Source of the DNA: Prillingera fragicola
Taxonomy: Eukaryota; Basidiomycota; Tremellomycetes; Trichosporonales; Trichosporonaceae
Reading direction: 5' to 3'
DNA length: 64,000 bases
Assembly: GCA_002335605.1 (NCBI GenBank)
Contig: BEDY01000003.1
Span: 2,294,001-2,358,000, forward strand
The position numbers and the translations under genes were made by a program. The notes beneath the pieces are model-generated. The model worked only from the letters and a program-made list of their open reading frames with translations. It did not search any database and was not told the DNA's origin. How positions within the stretch are numbered: position 1 is the stretch's first letter; every line of letters starts with the position of its first letter. Positions 23,957 through 33,424 of this stretch are shown here, one piece after another.

Positions 23957-25016
23957 ATGGCCACGCCGAACGTCCGCGCCGCAAACGCTGTGAGTCTTCT
24001 GCCCTCCTCCCCACCTCCAAACACACTCGCACAGCAAAGCTAAAGCAGCGCAGGCGCCACCATCGGTCCTCGCCCCGCACCTCCCCCGCTCGCTCCCCAC
24101 GCACCTCGCCACCCTCAGCCTGCACCGCGCCGCCGACCTCTCCCCGCGCACACGGGACACGCTCTACACCCTCTTCGACACCAACATGACCCCCCTCGCA
24201 GCCAACACATCAATGCTGCACACGCCCGCCGCCAAGCGCGAGGAAATGTTCGACCCCGACGCGCGATACCTCCTCGCTGTGCGGGAGGAGGCGCGCATGC
24301 CCGGTGCGCTCCCGCCGACGCCCCCGCGGCCCCGCCGGGGCGACGTGGAGGGGCCAGTGGACGTTGCGAGCGAGGATTTGCTGGGCTTTGCGAGCTTTCG
24401 GTACGATACCGAGGAGACTATGGGGGAGCAGGACGTAGAGGTCGTGTACTGGTATGTCTCCGCTTGACCGTGGAGCAGTGCTGCTCCGCGGGGTGCGGGT
24501 GCGTGGGGGAAGTGCTGATGGTGCAGCTACGAGCTCCAGCTCTCGCTGGCAGCACGGCGCACAGGCCTTGGCGGGATCCTGATGGCCGAGCTCGAGCGCG
24601 CGGGCAAAGCGCGGGGGATGAGGAAGTCGATGCTGACGTGTCTCGCCGGTGAGTGCGCTGGCGCTGGGAGTCGGTGGGTGGCAAATGAGAGAAAAAGTAC
24701 GCAAGAACTCTGGCGGGGTCACCTGGTGTCTGCGCTGGAAGCACGACGTGGCGTTGCTGGAGCCTTCGTGGAACCCATGACACCGTGACTGCGATCGCGA
24801 AGCTCTACACTTACCTTCCACTTTCTCCTTTCCACTTGTGCCGCTCAACTGACAAAAACAGACAACGCACCAGCACTAGCCTTCTACGCGAAAGCAGGGT
24901 ACACGCCGGACGAAATCGACCCGACGCGCATCGCAGAGGAGGACGACTGGGAAGATGTCGATGAGGAGGGCGAGGGGCGGCGGCCGGATTATCGCATTCT
25001 GAGCAAGGAGCTGTAG
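23957..25016 (+). CDS. NAA40: N-alpha-acetyltransferase 40 (NatD), histone H4/H2A specific
   Basis: GNAT-fold acetyltransferase that acetylates the N-terminal Ser of histones H4 and H2A. Four exons (23957-23989, 24054-24451, 24527-24648, 24862-25016) give 235 residues, the family size. Family segments in order: an N-terminal helix bundle (SLHRAADLSPRTRDTLYTLF then DTNM), the substrate-binding strand LLGFASFRYDTEE, the VEVVYCYELQLSLAARRTGL segment with the acetyl-CoA loop R-x-x-G-L-G-G-I-L (a Q/R-x-x-G-x-G/A P-loop), and DNAPALAFYAKAGYTPDEID, which is the Naa40 signature after the acetyl-CoA site. The last intron is 213 bp, far longer than typical here. The protein ends in an acidic stretch (EEDDWEDVDEEGEG) before DYRILSKEL. 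Converges with RIB3. Confidence 0.94.
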
Positions 25017-25418
25017 CGGACCGCGGCGGGCCGGTTGATGGCTGTTGGCGCGCGCCATGCCTACACTAATGAAGACGGCTAGAATTTTTATTTACAGTGC
25101 GCGGGGATACGGATGCGGTCCGTTGTACGACTATGCATGGCGTAATGGCTCGTCGCGGTGGTTGGATTTCAGTGTGAGTCAGTTTGGCTCGCGGAGTTAT
25201 GAGTGGATCGGCAGGTCAGCGGCAGCAATGGTCGTTATCAAGAAATGCTTCGATTCATGCCATTATTGCAGTGATGTGTAACTAGTGTGTGTGTGTGGTT
25301 TTTGGGCACTAGGTGAGAGAAGCCCCCTCGCGCCAGCGCCGCACTTAGGTGTGGTACGCCGACACTGTCAGGCTCTCCCCCCGGGTCGTCCCAAGGACCC
25401 CTAACACTCGTGCACGTC
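25017..25418. terminator. Convergent 3' region, NAA40 / RIB3
   Basis: 402 bases between stop codons of convergent genes. ATGCAT at 25133-25138 lies 117 bases past the NAA40 stop. A GTGTGTGTGTG run follows near 25287. No gene seen. Confidence 0.4.
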
Positions 25419-26552
25419 CTACTGGGGCACGGCGTCACCCTGTGGCGAGTTGAGGTAGGCCTGCAAGTCGGCAATGGAGATGCACTTGAGGCCCCAGGAG
25501 CGGGCAAAGCGCCAGCTGTCGTCCCGGCGCGCCATGGTGCCCTTTGGGTCGGTTGGGTGGACGAGTTCGCACAGGAGGGCGACGGGGGGCTCGCCGGCGA
25601 GGTAGGCCAGGTCTGAGGGTGTTAGCTGTGTCCGTGGTAGGTGAGGAGGCAGGGGGAGCGACCATGTAGAGCTCATCGTAACTGGCATGGTAGCTGGGCG
25701 GCGCCAGTGGGCCGATGAGCAGGTGCCCAGCGATATCCGGAGATGCCGGTCTACACCGAAACCCGTCTTTGACCGACTCTGGACCAAGCAGCACGGTTAA
25801 TTTGAGGCATCGAGTCGACTCGTGCCAAGGAAAGGGCTGCTACCTCGGGTTGAGAAAGCTGCCAGAGCTTGAGATGGGGGGGGGGCTGGAAACGGAACAA
25901 CAACTCACCAACAGCAGCCTCGGTGTGACCTGTGCGTTTCCTAGTTCCGCCGACAGTGTAGCGCAGAGTCACGAGGTGACCGGGACGAGTAAACTGCTCG
26001 GGTCCAGCGCCCGAAGCGACAAGACGAGCAGCGAGCGCGCGGTCGTGTGCGCTAATGCCGGTGGACACGGGGTGCTTTGTGTTGTCGGCGTCAAGCGTGA
26101 GGTGGTAAGCGGTACCCTTGGGGTCCTCGGAGCTGCCGCTCGTGGCCGTAAGTGCGGGCAGACGGAGCTCCTCGAGCCTCTTGGGGGGCATCGACATGCA
26201 GATGTAGCCGCTGTGATGGTGTCAGCTCTTGCCGTGCACTCTGGCGAAACTTGGCCGGGCGGAGAAGTCCATGGAGCGCCGAGGAAGACGTGCGTGCTCC
26301 CCCGGCTGTTTTGGCCAATGCATTCAATTGCTGGCCGACTTACCTAGTCCACTTGACAAACCAGGCCATTCCCTCCTCGGTGACCTTTGAGGCTGCGCAG
26401 ATGACGTCTCCTTCGTTCTCGCGGTCCTCGTCGTCCATGACCACAACAAACTCGCCGGCCTTGATGGCGGCGACGGCTTCCTCGACCGGGTCAAACTTGA
26501 ATGGCTCGGGGATGGCCGTGGGGGGCGATGCCACGGCGACGGGTGCGGACAT
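25419..26552 (-). CDS. RIB3: 3,4-dihydroxy-2-butanone 4-phosphate synthase (riboflavin)
   Basis: Converts ribulose 5-phosphate to formate and 3,4-dihydroxy-2-butanone 4-phosphate, which supplies the xylene ring carbons of riboflavin. Three exons (26344-26552, 25909-26210, 25419-25612) give 234 residues, close to yeast Rib3. Signature motifs: [16 protein letters not shown] (metal and phosphate ligands), TSGYICMSM restored across intron 1, [23 protein letters not shown] and [20 protein letters not shown] restored across intron 2, ending GTMARRDD. Intron 1 is 133 bp and intron 2 is 296 bp, the longest in a conserved housekeeping gene here. Continuity of the catalytic segment across intron 2 makes the splice model secure. 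Divergent from EMP70. Confidence 0.96.
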
Positions 26553-26989
26553 GATAGCTAGAGTGAGTTGTTGTTGGGTAAGAACGATGAGAGCGAGAGA
26601 GAGGAGCGAGGTGGGGCAATGGGATTGAGAAAGCCGGGAATGACGAGAGATTCGACTTTTACGAGCAGACGAGGGCAGTTGTCCGGACCGGATCACTCAG
26701 CATACCCACAGCCGGAGACCAGGCAGCGGAGATAGACCCCGAGGGCCACGTGTATACCACGCAAACACACGCCTATTGTTCACCACTCCATACCCAGGCG
26801 TGAGGATGACTGATGCACCTATTCACTACTTCCCCGCGCCTACCCACCCACACCATACACCGGTGCCTGTCGCGTGGCTACGGAGGCATCTCTGGCGCGA
26901 TCGGCGCCCCTCCCGGCACGTCTAGACTTCGGAGCCTTGCTGTCAACGTTGTCTTGCTCTCATCCTTCAACGCTGTCCTCCCCTCCATC
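26553..26989. promoter_or_regulatory. Divergent promoter, RIB3 / EMP70
   Basis: 437 bases between divergent start codons. The EMP70 frame stays open upstream to 26813, but that part lacks protein-like character (it reads as a CT-rich leader) and the signal peptide begins at 26990. A CCACGTGT word lies near 26747. Nothing else is recognised. Confidence 0.4.
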
Positions 26990-28864
26990 ATGCGGTTCGC
27001 CACAGCTGCAAGTGCGGCTCTAGCACTGGCATGCGCTGCCCCCGCGGCCGCCTTCTACCTCCCTGGAAGCGCGCCTCGCGACTATGCGCCACAGGAACGC
27101 GTCGACGTCTTTGTCAATTCGCTCACGCCAATGCTCAACGCAACACTGCACTCGCTCGTCTCGCTCGACTATTATGACGACAGGTTTCATTTCTGCAAGC
27201 CCGAAGGAGGGCCCGTCAAGCAGCCAGAGTCGCTGGGATCCATTCTCTTTGGAGACCGCATCTTGTCGAGTGCCTACGACATTAAAATGCTCAACAACCA
27301 GAGCTGCGTGCCCCTGTGCATTTCAGAAGTCCCCGGCAACGACGCAAAGTTTATCAACGAAAAGATCAACGAGGACTATGGTCTCAACCTGATCATTGAT
27401 GGACTGCCCAGCTCGGAGATGAAGCGCGACGTCAAGACTGGAGAGCCCTTTCTCGATGCCGGGGGCTTCTCGCTCGGCAACCACACTGCAGACAAGCCCG
27501 CCCTCAACAACCACTACGAGATTTACATTCAGTATCACAAGCGCGACGAAAAGCACGTTCGTGTCGTTGGTGTAATGGTCTACCCCAGCAGTGTGGACTC
27601 GATGCGCCCCGGAGAGAGCACACCTCACTGCTACGCCAACGAGCAGCTGTTCCTCACCGAGTTGACACACAACAAGTTTTACTACACCTACTCGGTCACA
27701 TTTTTCGAGAGCGCCGTCCCCTGGGGCCTGCGTTGGGACAACTACCTGCACGTGTATGACCCCAAGATTCACTGGTTCTCGCTCATCAACTCGCTCGTCA
27801 TTGTCGGTTTCTTGGTGTTCATGGTGTCCATGATCCTCTACCGCACAATCTCCAAGGACATTCACCGCTACAATGCGATCGACCTTGCCGAGGACGTGCA
27901 GGAGGACTACGGATGGAAGCTCGTCCATGGCGAGGTGTTCCGCTCGCCTGAGCGTCCCATGCTGCTGTCCGTGTGCATCGGCAACGGTGTCCACATTGTG
28001 TGTATGTGCATTGTGACCCTGTTCTTTGCACTCTTTGGCTTCCTCTCGCCGTCCAACCGTGGCTCGCTCGCCACTGTGCTACTTGTCTGCTGGACTCTGT
28101 TTGGCTGTGTTTCTGGCTACGTCTCGGCCCGCGTCTTCACGACCTTTGGTGGCGAGCAGTGGAAGCCCAACCTTGTCCTCACCGCGGTCCTCTTCCCGAC
28201 CATTGTGTTCACGGTCATTGGCCTCCTCAACCTCTTCCTCATCGGTGCCAAGGCATCCGGTGCTGTCCCCTTTGGCACAATCCTGACCATCCTCCTCCTC
28301 TGGGTCATGTTCTCGGTTCCCCTCAGCGTCGGTGGCTACTTTTTCGGCATGAAGCACGGTGGCTTCTCGCACCCTGTCCGCGTCAACTCGATCCCCCGTC
28401 AGATCCCCCCCGTGCCATGGTACCTCAAGCCTATCTGGGCAGCCATCATCGGCGGTGTGCTCCCCTTCTCTGCCGCCTTTGTGGAGCTCTACTTTGTCCT
28501 GTCCAGCCTCTTCGGTAACCGCGCATACTACGCCTTTGGCTTCCTGTTCCTCACTTTTACCGTCGTCATGCTCACCACGGCGACAATCACGATTCTCTTC
28601 ACCTACTTCCTCCTCTGCGCAGAAGAGTACCGGTGGCAGTGGCGTGCCTTCCTCGTCGGCGGAGGCAGCGCATTCTGGATGTTTGCCTACGGAATCTGGT
28701 ACTGGGCCAGCAGGCTTTCGCTGGGCAGTTTTACTTCAGTCGTCCTGTACTTTGGATACCTGTTCTTGTTCTCGCTCCTCAACTTTCTCGTCGGCGGCTC
28801 CGTGGGATACATTGCGACATACTTTTCCGTTCGCAGGCTGTACGCGTCCATCCGCGTCGACTAA
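26990..28864 (+). CDS. EMP70: Emp70/TM9 superfamily endosomal membrane protein
   Basis: Nonaspanin of Golgi and endosomes, involved in cargo sorting and adhesion-related trafficking. One uninterrupted exon of 624 residues, rare in this intron-rich window. Signal peptide MRFATAASAALALACAAPAA (cleavage near Ala20-Phe), then a large lumenal domain with the family features FYLPGSAPRDY, DYYDDRFHFC, ESLGSILFGDRI and SCVPLC. After about residue 265 come nine transmembrane helices; conserved loops include ISKDIHRYNAIDLAEDVQED, GWKLVHGEVFR and the C-terminal YASIRVD, which corresponds to the KxD/E-type Golgi retention tail of the family. Start chosen at the signal peptide ATG, not the upstream in-frame ATG. 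The gene may be TMN2/TMN3 rather than EMP70 itself. Confidence 0.95.
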   Translation: MRFATAASAALALACAAPAAAFYLPGSAPRDYAPQERVDVFVNSLTPMLNATLHSLVSLDYYDDRFHFCKPEGGPVKQPESLGSILFGDRILSSAYDIKMLNNQSCVPLCISEVPGNDAKFINEKINEDYGLNLIIDGLPSSEMKRDVKTGEPFLDAGGFSLGNHTADKPALNNHYEIYIQYHKRDEKHVRVVGVMVYPSSVDSMRPGESTPHCYANEQLFLTELTHNKFYYTYSVTFFESAVPWGLRWDNYLHVYDPKIHWFSLINSLVIVGFLVFMVSMILYRTISKDIHRYNAIDLAEDVQEDYGWKLVHGEVFRSPERPMLLSVCIGNGVHIVCMCIVTLFFALFGFLSPSNRGSLATVLLVCWTLFGCVSGYVSARVFTTFGGEQWKPNLVLTAVLFPTIVFTVIGLLNLFLIGAKASGAVPFGTILTILLLWVMFSVPLSVGGYFFGMKHGGFSHPVRVNSIPRQIPPVPWYLKPIWAAIIGGVLPFSAAFVELYFVLSSLFGNRAYYAFGFLFLTFTVVMLTTATITILFTYFLLCAEEYRWQWRAFLVGGGSAFWMFAYGIWYWASRLSLGSFTSVVLYFGYLFLFSLLNFLVGGSVGYIATYFSVRRLYASIRVD

Positions 28865-29032
28865 GGGACTCGGCAGGTGATCAAGTGTCACGCCGGGGCT
28901 GCTCTGTGCTCTCCCCGGCCTGCAGCCAGCGCCGCTCGCACGCCGCGACTCGAGCGGCGCATAAATCTATAGAAGCTACGATATGCATGTCATGAGTATG
29001 GTTGTGAAGTACAATATGCCGTTGTTTGTAAT

Positions 29033-30417
29033 CTAGTCGTGTTGTTCCAACAATCTCTCGACCTGGAGCACAATCGCCCTCGCCTCGGGCAAGAGCTCCC
29101 ACTCGTCACTCGATCGATACAGGCGCACGACCCTCCTGATCATTTCGTCCCTCACGTCCGGCTTAGGGGAGAGCGCTGGCCGCGCAGGCGGAACGAGCAA
29201 GTTATCCCTGACACACGCCCAGAACCCACTCCACCCCCACCCAGCGTCGCGGGCGAGCAGGCCGTCGACTTCGGCGGCCCACTCTCGTTTCCACTCGGGC
29301 ACGCCGTCTATCATTTGCGTGTCCGGGAGACGCGCACGGATGTCAACGAGGACGTCGGCGATGGACGCCTCGACACGGCTCTGGCCCTGCCTGAGCGCAG
29401 CGTAGATGCGTGCCAGGGTGGGTGAGGCGAAGAAATTGTGGTTGATGGAGATACACTGTCGTCAGCTGAGTTCACCGGGGGGGGACGCACGAAATCGACA
29501 TTGACGACCTGGTGATGCCACCCGGAGGGCACGAAGAGCACTTCCCCTTCCTCCTGGAGAATCTTTATGCCGCGCTGCGCCGCGCGGGGCACGGAACGGA
29601 TATCAAATTCGAGCTCACCCCGTGCGTCTTTGAGCTCCGCTTCGACGCCGGGGGGGAAGAGCCACCAGACCTTGCGGCCGACGACGTTGGCGCTCCACGA
29701 GTACGACGCGTACACGTCCCTGTGCAGCGGGGTGAAGGTGCCTGCTGGGCCGAGGTAGACGAACCGGAAGTCTGCCGTTGCGGCTGGCACGTCGGTGGCG
29801 CCCGGGCGGTCAAAGGGGGGGCTGAGCCAGTCGTCCCGAAAGCACGGTGGGGGCGAGTAGATGCTGCTTGCGGGCTGAGAGTGGGACTCGAGCTCGGCGA
29901 TGAGATGCCAGTCCTTTACGTAGAGTGTTGCGCCGGAGCCCCTGGCCCAGGTTTCCAGTACAGTGGAGAGGGGCTGGTCGCTGCGTTCGAATTCAGAGTA
30001 TTCGCGTTGAGACGTGTCGGCGACGGGGACTGTTTGGTCGCCGTACACCCGGAGGGCTTCTAGGTTCGGCAGGGAGGGGCCGGGGGTAGGTGAAGGCGTG
30101 GCCCAGGATTTGCGTGCTGGCCAGGACGCTGTTGCGGCTGGTGAAAAGAGGAAAGGCGTGTTAGGGATCATGTGGTCATTCTGCTGTCAGAGGTGCCGCG
30201 GTCAACAACGTACGAGGAAGGACTCGTATGGGAGCTCGTCGTAGGTGGGAAATGGTCTTGGTGGGATATCGGATAGTAGCTCTGCCCTTTCTTCTGATGA
30301 GAGCGCCGAGGGAAGAGACATCCTGGACTGTAGGCTGCTATGCAGCGAGCCAAGTCGTTGTGGTGCAAGGCCTGGAAGGAGATGGTGCAAAGTCAGGATG
30401 GCCTCCACTTTTGCCAT
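29033..30417 (-). CDS. JmjC-domain oxygenase, JMJD4-like
   Basis: Fe(II)/2-oxoglutarate dioxygenase of the JmjC lysyl-hydroxylase group. The human relative JMJD4 hydroxylates a Lys of the release factor eRF1. Three exons (30214-30417, 29491-30183, 29033-29455) give 439 residues. The iron-binding His-x-Asp is HRD in PLHRDVYASYSWSANVVGRK (about residues 222-224), with the downstream His in PSGWHHQVVNV (about 291) and the 2-oxoglutarate Lys in GRKVWWLFPP. IPNTPFLF near residue 72 is the conserved N-terminal segment of this group. After the third exon junction, CISINHNFFASP continues the fold. Intron 1 is 30 or 33 bp depending on which of two in-frame AGs is used, the shortest in the window. The substrate is inference from the family. 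Confidence 0.9.
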
Positions 30418-30565
30418 GTCGAGTGGAGGTCGATCAGTAGCGAGCTAAGCGAGCGCATCTTTGAAGAACTCATCTAACATGACAAGTAAACGATACAGTA
30501 ACGTCTGGCACGCAGGCCCATACTCTAGTCATCACAGCTGCTCCCCGCCCCAGGTGCTGCGCGCG

Positions 30566-30860
30566 CTATATGTTGCCCGCCACGCAACAGCAGGAAAAAC
30601 AGCAACACAGCGGGGCAAACTCCAAGCAAAAGTCTCTCAACCCACACGAGCAGCAGCCAGTGTTGGGGCAGTCAAAGATTCCCCAGCAGTTCTTCCAAGA
30701 ATACTCTTCCTCGGCATGAGGAACGCGCTGTTTGTCGGGAGCGTTGATTGCGGACTCGGCTTCAGGTGTGAGCTCCTTGGTGGCCATCGGTGCGGTCTTT
30801 GGCGTCAGCTGTAGTCCTGGGGCTGGTACTTACCGCAGTGTATTGGACCTGGTCTGCCAT
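30566..30860 (-). CDS. Small protein with Cys-cluster C-terminal tail
   Basis: Two exons (30834-30860, 30566-30796) joined over a 37-bp intron give 85 residues: MADQVQYTATAPMATKELTP, an acidic/hydrophilic middle, then EEEYSWKNCWGIFDCPNTGC and a tail with eleven more Cys ending CCCFSCCCVAGNI. If the intron were not used, translation could start at the internal ATG at 30787. The cysteine clustering at an amphipathic terminus suggests palmitoylation and membrane association, or metal binding, in the style of CYSTM or PLAC8-type small proteins, but no family is certain. It sits between the JMJD4-like and RPL32 genes, all on the minus strand. Confidence 0.65.
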
Positions 30861-32199
30861 GATGTGTGTTCTCACAGTGGCGATGTGTGCAGAGATGAGA
30901 GTTGTGAAGAACGGCTGTCTCGGCCATGGGATGCTGCCTTGTAGTCATCAATACATCGATGAGTGAGGCGATGCAGAACAATAGATCCGTGCCTGGACAA
31001 TTGAAACAACGTCGAGTAGTGTAGAGCGCGGCGTGTCCGGCGGCCGGTCGCCAGGCCTACAAGTTGTCGATGAAGCACTAGGAGCTGTAGTAACGCGACG
31101 CCGAGCTGTGCTGTCTTCCGTTGGCCAGTGAAGTCCCTGGCGAAAGTAATGTGGAGCCAACGATATTTTGTAGCCAAAGTGTTCGCAGGCTCCGCCGAGG
31201 TGATCCCGACGGAATACACGGCACCCTAGGTTGTCTCATGCTTTGGCGCAATAACGAGATGAGGGTGGGTTACAAGCATATAGTGTCTGAATTGTTGGAA
31301 GTCTCCCAGCTTGGCAGCTGCTGAGAGACTGCCGCGAGGGGAGGTAGGATCGGTTGGCAAGTTAGATATTAATATTATAATTATTTCAGCGCCACCAAAC
31401 AACCAACGTTGACCGCAGGGGGCAGGAGGGAGCAACGCAGATGTCTGGGATCTGGGAGGCTTGGGCAATGACTGGGCAGCTGTGCATCCTTGCATGTGTA
31501 AGGTGAATCAAGCATGCAGTACTGGTTGGAACTAGAAGATTCACAGAGGCAGTTCTTGCAGTCCCTTGATGGTGACGGCGCGTTGAATATTGTTCCAGCT
31601 TCTCGGCAATCCCCTGCTTTGAATGAAGCCCCTTAAGATCCAGAGAGACGCGGTTTAGTCTGCAGCACATGAAAGCGCATGTCTATCGATGAGTTTGCAC
31701 TATATGACAGGCTATTAAGCCCTCCCCACGTCGTCCCATGGTGTGACACTGACATCGAGTAAATGCCTTGAAATGCTGCCTATACTCTATGCTCCCTTCA
31801 AGATATCGTCACCTGTTGTGGGCATAGGTCAGAGTTTGACGCAGATAAAGGACAATGTCAGAAGACTGAACTCGGCGACTCCGTCGGGCATCTGGCCCTC
31901 TGGCCCATCCGTCACAGAACCTGCAACCCTGATCTGCAGAAGGCCTTCGTGCCAACGGTGTGCCATAGTCCTCGTCGTTGGTAACTGTCAACTGAGCGAG
32001 ACGCTGCCTCCCACATGACACACGCGACGCTGACCCCCTCCTTCCTCTCTCTTCTTCCCAACCCCTTGCCCAACTCTCAATCCAGTGTAGAATGCGCTGC
32101 ATCAGTACAATTCTGCAACGTTTTTAGCTTGCGCTGCTGATGCAGTGCGTGCGTATATGCAACCAGTCATACATCACTCCAGGCCAAAGACCCCGGTGT
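30861..32199. other. Intergenic region, Cys-tailed protein to RPL32
   Basis: 1.34 kb with no convincing gene. It contains the promoter of the Cys-tailed gene and the 3' flank of RPL32. The composition is more AT-rich around 31340-31390 (a TTAGATATTAATATTATAATTATTT run). No tRNA or repeat is seen. Confidence 0.45.
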
Positions 32200-32804
32200 C
32201 TAGGCCTCCTCGGTGCGGAGCTTGGCGGCGGCGTTGATGACCTTGACGCCAATGACCTTGGCGCGCGAGACGAGCTCAATGCGCTTCTTCGACGAGACGC
32301 CGTGGGCGATCGAGGCGGCGTACTTGCCCGAGTGCATGAGGAGGAGGTCGAGGTCGGCGACGTTGTGGACGAGGACCTCCTTGTAGCCCGAGGGGAGGAG
32401 GTGGCGGGTCTTCTTGTTCGAACCGTAACCGATCTTGGGCATGGGGGTCTGGCCCTTGAAGCGACGACGAACCTGGTGGGGTCAGTATTGTGGTTGCAGG
32501 ATTTTGCTGGCTCAGATGGCAAAGGACCTGGCTTGGGCGAGAGGTGCGAGACAACAGACGACATCCGTCGTGTCACCACCTCTCCAAAGAATCTGGCGCT
32601 GACAGCCCCTCTCTCTCCCCTGCTGTCCAGCTCCAGCCCATGCCCCACAGTCCTTTCCATCCATGCCAGCTCCCAGCTCGTACGCACGCGGTTGTCGATA
32701 CCCTTAGGCTTCCTCCACGACTCCTTCACGCCGGCATAGCGGTCCGACTGGTGGCGCTTGAAGACCTTGGTCCTCTTCTTGACAATGGGGATGGTCGAAG
32801 GCAT
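32200..32804 (-). CDS. RPL32: 60S ribosomal protein eL32
   Basis: Component of the large ribosomal subunit. Two exons (32688-32804, 32200-32472) give 129 residues. It starts [20 protein letters not shown]; the junction restores [20 protein letters not shown], the family signature, and [20 protein letters not shown] follows. The protein ends [13 protein letters not shown]. The intron is 215 bp, several times longer than average here, as is usual for fungal ribosomal protein genes; I looked for box C/D elements of a hosted snoRNA and saw no convincing pair. Codon choice is strongly biased to C/G-ending codons, consistent with high expression. Confidence 0.97.
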
Positions 32805-33424
32805 CGTAGCTGCAAATTTGTGCAAAGTGAATGCGCGAGAGAGGAATGCGAAAGAGAGATTGCCGTAGGGAAGGAGAGTTGGCCGCACAGGGGGAAGAAT
32901 TTGCGAACGGGATCAACGGGGGAGGGAGATGGGCGAGAGGGATGGGACAAAGATGAGAGAGACGCGGATAGCGAGGTTGAGCGCGAGGGGAACGCTAGGT
33001 CAGCACAGCGTCTTGATATGGGGGAGCTGCTCACCAGACTGGTCTTGACGGATGGATGGAAGCTGTAGCGCGGCGCTCAACAATGCCTACCACCACGGCC
33101 TGCCAGGGAGCACGATGCCCAAAACGGAATCAAAATTCTGCCACACTCGTCAAAATCCATGGGCCGATATGGTCTTAACACCGACACTTTCGAGAAAAGC
33201 ATTCGTGCCTGAAATGTGCCTGATCGTCCACCAGCTGCTGCAGCGAGTTGCACCACCATGGCCACAGCAATGCAGTACAACAGCTTTGCATCCCATCGAC
33301 TGTCCCCACGATAATGTCGAGAGCCCATGCATACTAATAAAGAAACTCATCTACAACCTGCTCCTATTGCAGGGCCCACCTGTCCTGTCAGCGCTACTCC
33401 CTCACGCAGCATCCCTGTGCCAAC
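32805..33424. other. RPL32 promoter and NTM1 3' flank
   Basis: 620 bases between tandem minus-strand genes. The first 200 bases before the RPL32 ATG are CT-rich on the minus strand (leader). No other element is recognised. Confidence 0.4.

Noticed and set aside
26813..26989. N-terminal extension of EMP70 by 59 residues
   Set aside because: The extension is open but reads as a CT-rich leader; the signal peptide begins at the ATG at 26990, which matches the family N-terminus.
32473..32687. snoRNA hosted in the RPL32 intron
   Set aside because: The length would allow one, but I could not find a paired box C (RTGATGA) and box D (CTGA) with a terminal stem.
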